Positions 59,881 through 64,000 of a stretch of 64,000 nt of DNA are shown piece after piece (position 1 is the stretch's first letter; every line of letters begins with the position of its first letter). Source of the stretch: Neolewinella aquimaris (GTDB lineage: Bacteria > Bacteroidota > Bacteroidia > Chitinophagales > Saprospiraceae); assembly GCF_014197245.1 (NCBI RefSeq), contig NZ_JACIFF010000005.1, forward strand, positions 62,001-126,000, in the 5' to 3' direction. The position numbers were made by a program, and so were the translations under genes. The notes below the pieces were generated by a model, which saw nothing but the letters and a program-made list of their open reading frames with translations, was not told where the DNA came from and searched no databases.

Positions 59881-62070
59881 TTATTCTAGGGTAAGGTTGA
59901 TGCTATTCGTGGTGCGGGAGTCTTCACCCACATAAACGCGAAACTCGCCCGGCTCGCTGCCAAAGCTCATGTCGCGGCGATAAAAGGAAAAAGATTGGTT
60001 GTCAAGTGCGAAGGTGACCGTTTTGGTCTCGCCGGCCGCCAGTTCGATGCGCTCGAAGCCCTTAAGCTCCCGCAGCGGGCGGGTGACGGAGCCGACCACG
60101 TCCTGCACGTAAAGCTGTACCACGGTGGTGCCCTCGCGTTGGCCGGTGTTGGTGACGTCGACGCTGACTGTGGCCGTACCGTTGCGATTGATGGTAGATT
60201 GGTCTACCGACGGCTTCCCGTATTCGAAGGTGGTATAGCTCAGGCCGTAGCCGAAGGGGTACAACGGGTCGTTGCTCTCGTCGAGGTACTTACTGGTGTA
60301 CTTGTTGTTGGCATCACGGGGGCGGCCGGTGTTCTTGGCACTGTAGAAGATGGGTACCTGGCCCACGGAGCGGGGGAAGGTCATGGGCAGACGTCCGCCG
60401 GGATTATGGCCACCGAAGAGAACGTCGGCCACGGCATTGCCGGCTTCCGTACCGGGGTACCAGGCTTCGAGGATGGCGGATGCGGTAGAATCGACGCCGG
60501 GAAGTGCCAGGGGGCGTCCGTTGAAGAGGACCACGACAACGGGTTTTCCGGTGGCGGCGAGTTGTGCGATCATGGCCTCCTGCTCATCGGGTAGGGTAAT
60601 ATCGGCCCGACTGGCAGCTTCACCACTCATCCACCACTTTTCGCCGGCCGCCACCACGATCACGTCGGCACGACGGGCGGCCTTGACTGCATCGACCATA
60701 TTTGCGACGTAATCAATGGTAGCTCCTTCAATTGCATTGCGCATTCCAGTGAGGAGGGTTATGCAGTCGGTGGCTCTTCCGTCGCCGTGCCAGGCACCGA
60801 GCATGTCCTCCTGGCTATCGGCCAGTTCGCCAACGACCAGGATTCGGCCCCGGTCGGAGGAGAGGGGCAGAGTGTTGTTGTCGTTTTTCAGCAGTACCAG
60901 GCTCTCCCGGCCAATGCGGCGGGCGGCGGCGCGGTGGTCATCGGTCAGGATATTCTCCTTCTCCCGGATGGTGTCGGAGTAGCGGTACGGATCGTCGAAC
61001 AGGCCGAGGGCGAACTTCATGCGGAGGATGCGGCGCACGGCTTCGTCCACTTCTCCCTGAGATACCTCTCCGCTTTCCACTTGCCCCACGAGGTGGTCGT
61101 AGAAGACGGCTCCCTGCATATCCATATCGACGCCGGCGTTCACGGCGAGCTTTCCGGCGGCGGCCTCATCGGCGGCGACCCCGTGGGGGATCATTTCGTT
61201 GATGCTGGTATAGTCGGTGACCACAAAACCCATGAAGCCCCACTCGCTGCGCAGGATGTCGGTCAGTAGGTGCTCGCTGCCGGTGGCCGGTACGCCGTCC
61301 ACTTCATTGAAGCTGGTCATGAAGGAGCCCACACCGGCGTCCAGTGCAGCCTTGAAGGGCGGCAAATAGATGTCGCGCAGTACCCGTTCGGAAATGTCGA
61401 CGGTATGGTAGTCCCGTCCGGCCTGAGCGGCACCGTAGGCGGCGAAGTGCTTGGCGCAGGCCAGCAGGGTGAAGGGGTCCGACAAGTCATCCCCCTGAAA
61501 ACCCTTCACCCGCGCGGCGGCGAACTTCATGCCCAGGTAAACATCCTCGCCCGCTCCTTCCATCACCCGTCCCCAGCGGGGATCGCGGGCGACATCGACC
61601 ATGGGAGCATAAGTCCAGTGCAAACCGGCGGCGGCACTCTCCCGGGCGGCAATGCGGGCGGATTCCTCAGCTCCTTCCAGGTTCCAGCTCGCGGTCTCTC
61701 CGAGCGGGATGGGAAAGATGGTCCGGTAGCCGTGGATCACATCGTAGCCGAAGAGCAATGGAATACCCAGTCGCGTTTCCTCCACCGCGATCCGCTGCAG
61801 GCCACGGTTATACTCTGCGGTATGCGCATTGAAAATCGCCCCGAGCCGGCCGGTCTTGATGTCATCCTGATACCCCTCCCGGATGGTCGGCCCGGTCACG
61901 TCCCAGTCGCTCGTAAACAGCGTCATCTGCCCCACCTTCTCCTCCAGCGTCATCACAGACAGCAAGCTGTCGATACGGCCCTCGTGCCCCGCATCATACC
62001 ACCCAGGTACCGTCTGCCCACTTACAACGCCAGTCAGGAGCAGCCCGACAATCCATCCAAACATCTTCAT
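59881..62070 (-). CDS. bglX: Glycoside hydrolase family 3 beta-glucosidase
   Basis: A 729-residue secreted GH3 enzyme with signal peptide (about 1-19). The N-terminal TIM-like domain has LLFGYDVIHGYRTIFP, YAPMVDVARDPRWGR and CAKHFAAYG. The nucleophile is Asp286 in GFVVTDYTS. The second domain (about 390-560) contains VVVAAGEKWWMSGEA and the acid/base region PDEQEAMI, and a fibronectin III-like C-terminal domain ends it. It resembles BglX-type beta-glucosidases. Next to a GH144 gene and susCD it would split the imported or surface-released beta-1,2-gluco-oligosaccharides. ATG at 62070. Confidence 0.93.
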   Translation of the reverse strand: MKMFGWIVGLLLTGVVSGQTVPGWYDAGHEGRIDSLLSVMTLEEKVGQMTLFTSDWDVTGPTIREGYQDDIKTGRLGAIFNAHTAEYNRGLQRIAVEETRLGIPLLFGYDVIHGYRTIFPIPLGETASWNLEGAEESARIAARESAAAGLHWTYAPMVDVARDPRWGRVMEGAGEDVYLGMKFAAARVKGFQGDDLSDPFTLLACAKHFAAYGAAQAGRDYHTVDISERVLRDIYLPPFKAALDAGVGSFMTSFNEVDGVPATGSEHLLTDILRSEWGFMGFVVTDYTSINEMIPHGVAADEAAAGKLAVNAGVDMDMQGAVFYDHLVGQVESGEVSQGEVDEAVRRILRMKFALGLFDDPYRYSDTIREKENILTDDHRAAARRIGRESLVLLKNDNNTLPLSSDRGRILVVGELADSQEDMLGAWHGDGRATDCITLLTGMRNAIEGATIDYVANMVDAVKAARRADVIVVAAGEKWWMSGEAASRADITLPDEQEAMIAQLAATGKPVVVVLFNGRPLALPGVDSTASAILEAWYPGTEAGNAVADVLFGGHNPGGRLPMTFPRSVGQVPIFYSAKNTGRPRDANNKYTSKYLDESNDPLYPFGYGLSYTTFEYGKPSVDQSTINRNGTATVSVDVTNTGQREGTTVVQLYVQDVVGSVTRPLRELKGFERIELAAGETKTVTFALDNQSFSFYRRDMSFGSEPGEFRVYVGEDSRTTNSINLTLE

Positions 62071-62084
62071 AGTAGTAGTTTTTC

Positions 62085-62172
62085 AATCCCTCCTCCCTCA
62101 ATCCCTCTCTCCCTTCAAACCCTCTCTCCCTGGACTCGGCGGACGAGCCTCGTGCCTCGGTCGGCCGACGAG
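62085..62172. repeat. REP-like palindrome and CAATCCCTC words between GH144 and GH3
   Basis: A 38-bp copy of the palindromic element in reverse orientation (62135-62172; CTCGGCGGACGAGCCTCG...) begins just after the GH144 stop. CAATCCCTCCTCCCTC words (62085-62108), the reverse of the yqeY-upstream repeat, lie next to the GH3 start. Confidence 0.8.
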
Positions 62173-62173
62173 T

Positions 62174-63568
62174 TCACTCCAGCCAGCCACCCGTAAAGCC
62201 GGCACGCTCCAGTCCCTTGCGGATGTAGGGGTTCTTGCGCATCAGGTTCCAAATCAGCTCGCTGCGGTGATTCTCAATTTGAATGAGGATGGGGCCCTGG
62301 TCGATTCCGAGGTAGTCCACGTCGTACCAGCCGTTCTCGTTGCCCTCACCGAAGGTGTAGCTAGGATTGAAGGCGTCCTTAAATCCGTAGGGCCCTACCA
62401 GACTGTCGTACTGGGTTGTCCACATGTGTTCCAGGGCCGCGATGCATTCTTCCGGGGCGAAGGGCACCGAACCACCGGCGGCGGTGGGCGCGATGGTGCC
62501 GTCGTCGATGATGTGGCGCGAAGAAGCTCCGCGGGCCCGGTAGTCGAAGAATTTAACCTCCTGTCCGCGATAGATGGTGTCGAGGCCACCCGGTCCGTCG
62601 CAGGCGGTAAGGCCCCACTGGTTCGGTCCGTAGCCGACGAAGCCCATCGGATTCTCGATGCAGTAAGCCCGGTTGGCGAGCGTCGCCTTGCGGCTGTTCT
62701 CGAAGTAGTCGCTGTCGTGTTCCCGCATGTAGGCATCCTGGATGCCGCGGAAGTCGATGTACATCTGACTGTACTGGTGACCGAAGAGCGGACTGAAATT
62801 CAGGTGCTCGTAGCCCTGAAACTCGTCCCACTGGTAGCCTTCACTCCACCGCTCCCAGGCATCGTCGGGCAAGGGATGAGTGGGAGAGCCCATGCCCAGT
62901 ACGAGCAGGATCATGGCTTCGTTGTAGCCCCTCCAGTCGGCGGGGATGAACTCACGGTCCGGCCGCCAGCCCATGCTCATGCGGCCGTTTTCGTTGAGCG
63001 ACCAGTCCCACTCCACCCGGCGGTACAGTTGGTCGGCCAATTCGCGGATACGGCGCTCCGATTCATCATCGCCGTCGAAGTAGCTCTGGGCGGAGAGCAC
63101 CCCGGCCATCAGCAGGCCGCTGTCGATGGTGGAAAGCTCCACCTCTTTGTAGCGCAGCGCCTCGTCGTTGGTCAGGAAGTGGTAGAACAGTCCTTTGTAT
63201 CCGGCCACTCCCGTCATTTCCGGACCCTGCGGCAGGCTCCAGAGTTTTTCCAGGGTCAGCAGGGTTCGTTCGGCGGCCTGCTCACGGGTCACGTAGCCTC
63301 TTTCCACTCCTACGAGGTAGGAAGTGAGCCCGAAACCGGTCGCGGCAATGCTGCTGAAGCGTTCGGTCGGCCAACGGTCGGGGATCTGGTAGTTGCCCGG
63401 CAGGGCGGTTTCCCAGAAGTAGTTGAAGGTCCGGCGTTGTAGTTCGTCGAGACTGAAGGCAGCCTCTGCGGTATCGTTACCGGCACCGTCCTGCGCCCGC
63501 CCGACCCCCGAGGGGGCCTGACAGGCGCAGCACAGCACGAGTAAGATGCTGGTTATTCGCATCGTCAT
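62174..63568 (-). CDS. GH144-type glucoamylase-like lipoprotein, probable endo-beta-1,2-glucanase
   Basis: A 464-residue exported protein with a lipoprotein-like N-terminus (LLVLCCAC, Cys16). The (alpha/alpha)6-barrel of the glycoamylase-like family includes LQRRTFNYFWETA, SSIAATGFGLTSYLVG, EVELSTIDSGLLMAG and NPMGFVGYGPNQWGLTACDGPGG. Proteins of this type include the endo-beta-1,2-glucanases of family GH144. Position in a locus with GH3 and susCD supports an endo-acting enzyme that cuts beta-1,2-glucan before import. Specificity is inferred from family and context. It starts 5 bases after the stop of the upstream T9SS protein. Confidence 0.85.
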   Translation of the reverse strand: MTMRITSILLVLCCACQAPSGVGRAQDGAGNDTAEAAFSLDELQRRTFNYFWETALPGNYQIPDRWPTERFSSIAATGFGLTSYLVGVERGYVTREQAAERTLLTLEKLWSLPQGPEMTGVAGYKGLFYHFLTNDEALRYKEVELSTIDSGLLMAGVLSAQSYFDGDDESERRIRELADQLYRRVEWDWSLNENGRMSMGWRPDREFIPADWRGYNEAMILLVLGMGSPTHPLPDDAWERWSEGYQWDEFQGYEHLNFSPLFGHQYSQMYIDFRGIQDAYMREHDSDYFENSRKATLANRAYCIENPMGFVGYGPNQWGLTACDGPGGLDTIYRGQEVKFFDYRARGASSRHIIDDGTIAPTAAGGSVPFAPEECIAALEHMWTTQYDSLVGPYGFKDAFNPSYTFGEGNENGWYDVDYLGIDQGPILIQIENHRSELIWNLMRKNPYIRKGLERAGFTGGWLE

Positions 63569-63573
63569 AAGGG

Positions 63574-64000
63574 CTATCGCTTAACCACCATCGAGCGGGC
63601 GATCATCCTTCCGGTACGGTCCTGGGCGGTGAGTAGGTAGGTTCCCTTGGCCAGCTCTCCGAGTTCCCACTGCACCTGCGTGCCCGCCCCGGTATCCTGT
63701 TTGCGGGCGACCTGTTGGCCGAGCATGTTGGTGAGGGTGAAGCTGGTGGCGCCCAGCGCGTTTTCGATGGTCAGCTGGTTGCTGATCGGGTTGGGGAATA
63801 CGCGCAGCGATTCGATGGTCACGGGTGCGAACAGACTGGTCAGGTTACCGCAATCGCCTCCGCCTACCGCGATGTCGTCGAAGTAGTACGTCATGGCGGC
63901 GGTGGGTATTTCCGTGTTGTTCATGATGATGGTGATGCGGTCGTACATGGCACCGTCGGGGAGCGCACTCATGTCGAAGGTGAGCTCCTGCCAGTCGCCC
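63574..64000 (-). CDS. T9SS type A sorting-domain protein (5' end outside window)
   Basis: The frame is open to the right edge of the window; 141 residues are visible. The start of the visible part (DWQELTFDMSALPDGAMYDRI) looks like the end of a carbohydrate-binding-type beta sandwich, with the strand YYFDDIAVGGGDC. The last 80 residues are a T9SS type A sorting domain (LRVFPNPISNQLTIEN, GTYLLTAQDRTGRMIARSMVVKR). It would be secreted across the outer membrane and attached to the surface. As first visible gene of the beta-glucan locus, it may be a surface glycan-binding protein or a further hydrolase. Confidence 0.85.
   Translation of the reverse strand, partial: GDWQELTFDMSALPDGAMYDRITIIMNNTEIPTAAMTYYFDDIAVGGGDCGNLTSLFAPVTIESLRVFPNPISNQLTIENALGATSFTLTNMLGQQVARKQDTGAGTQVQWELGELAKGTYLLTAQDRTGRMIARSMVVKR

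Noticed and set aside
61883-63442. 519-codon open frame antisense to the GH144 gene
   Set aside because: GC-rich codon bias creates long shadow frames; the sense strand has clear GH144 blocks and the antisense protein has none.

Overview
The window reads as a GC-rich chromosome segment of a Bacteroidota bacterium, most likely Saprospiria (Lewinella-like). Supporting evidence: a SusC/SusD pair with glycoside hydrolases, type IX secretion (T9SS) sorting tails, the conserved order mutY-ssb-gldE that includes a gliding gene, ECF sigma/anti-sigma pairs, and -7 promoter elements of the Bacteroidota form TAnnTTTG in front of many genes. I see no tRNA, rRNA, prophage, insertion sequence or CRISPR array.

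Layout. 1-5.0 kb: end of an outer-membrane barrel gene, queA, an ABC permease and an RlpA/SPOR protein. 5.2-7.8 kb: a tightly overlapping operon of ECF sigma factor, anti-sigma protein, folB and a DUF4197 lipoprotein. 7.8-13.2 kb: zinc peptidase, dusB, a royal-jelly-family lipoprotein, enoyl-CoA hydratase, a sirtuin and purQ. 13.2-13.6 kb: a repeat-rich spacer. 13.6-20.7 kb: seven minus-strand genes (thiL, tatA, lysS, aldo/keto reductase, GMC-type oxidoreductase, lgt, HAD phosphatase). 20.7-21.3 kb: a striking tandem array of alternating inverted palindromes, followed by a moxR ATPase. 22.5-28.4 kb: a nitric-oxide-sensing set (H-NOX, histidine kinase, single-domain response regulator) upstream of a 1290-residue secreted PI-PLC-like protein. 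28.6-31.7 kb: a CstB-like persulfide dioxygenase-rhodanese and a SulP transporter. 31.7-33.7 kb: rimP-nusA behind a structured leader. 33.9-39.9 kb: ECF sigma factor, mutY, ssb, gldE, ligA. 39.9-40.1 kb: a 26-bp tandem array, then thioredoxin, a sodium/solute symporter, fabH and an orphan anti-sigma-like protein. 44.1-44.5 kb: a spacer with RNA-like hairpins and a 30-codon reading frame. 44.5-48.6 kb: a 1350-residue two-domain cyclase/ATPase/TPR protein laid out like animal soluble adenylyl cyclase. 48.6-53.0 kb: prohibitin-like protein, LptF/G permease, yqeY, hisIE, DUF5362, hisF. 53.1-55.3 kb: SGNH hydrolase, ThuA protein, LysE transporter. 55.4-64.0 kb: a polysaccharide utilisation locus (T9SS protein, GH144, GH3, SusC, SusD) that best fits beta-1,2-glucan use.

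The most unusual content is non-coding. Several short repeat families recur between genes: a 38-bp imperfect palindrome resembling REP/BIME elements, a perfectly phased 26-bp array, 26-27-bp GCTCGCTACGCTCG repeats, AT-rich words next to start and stop codons, and GGGATTGAGGG words. No transposase that could mobilise them lies in the window. All functional statements come from reading motifs by eye; no database search was run.
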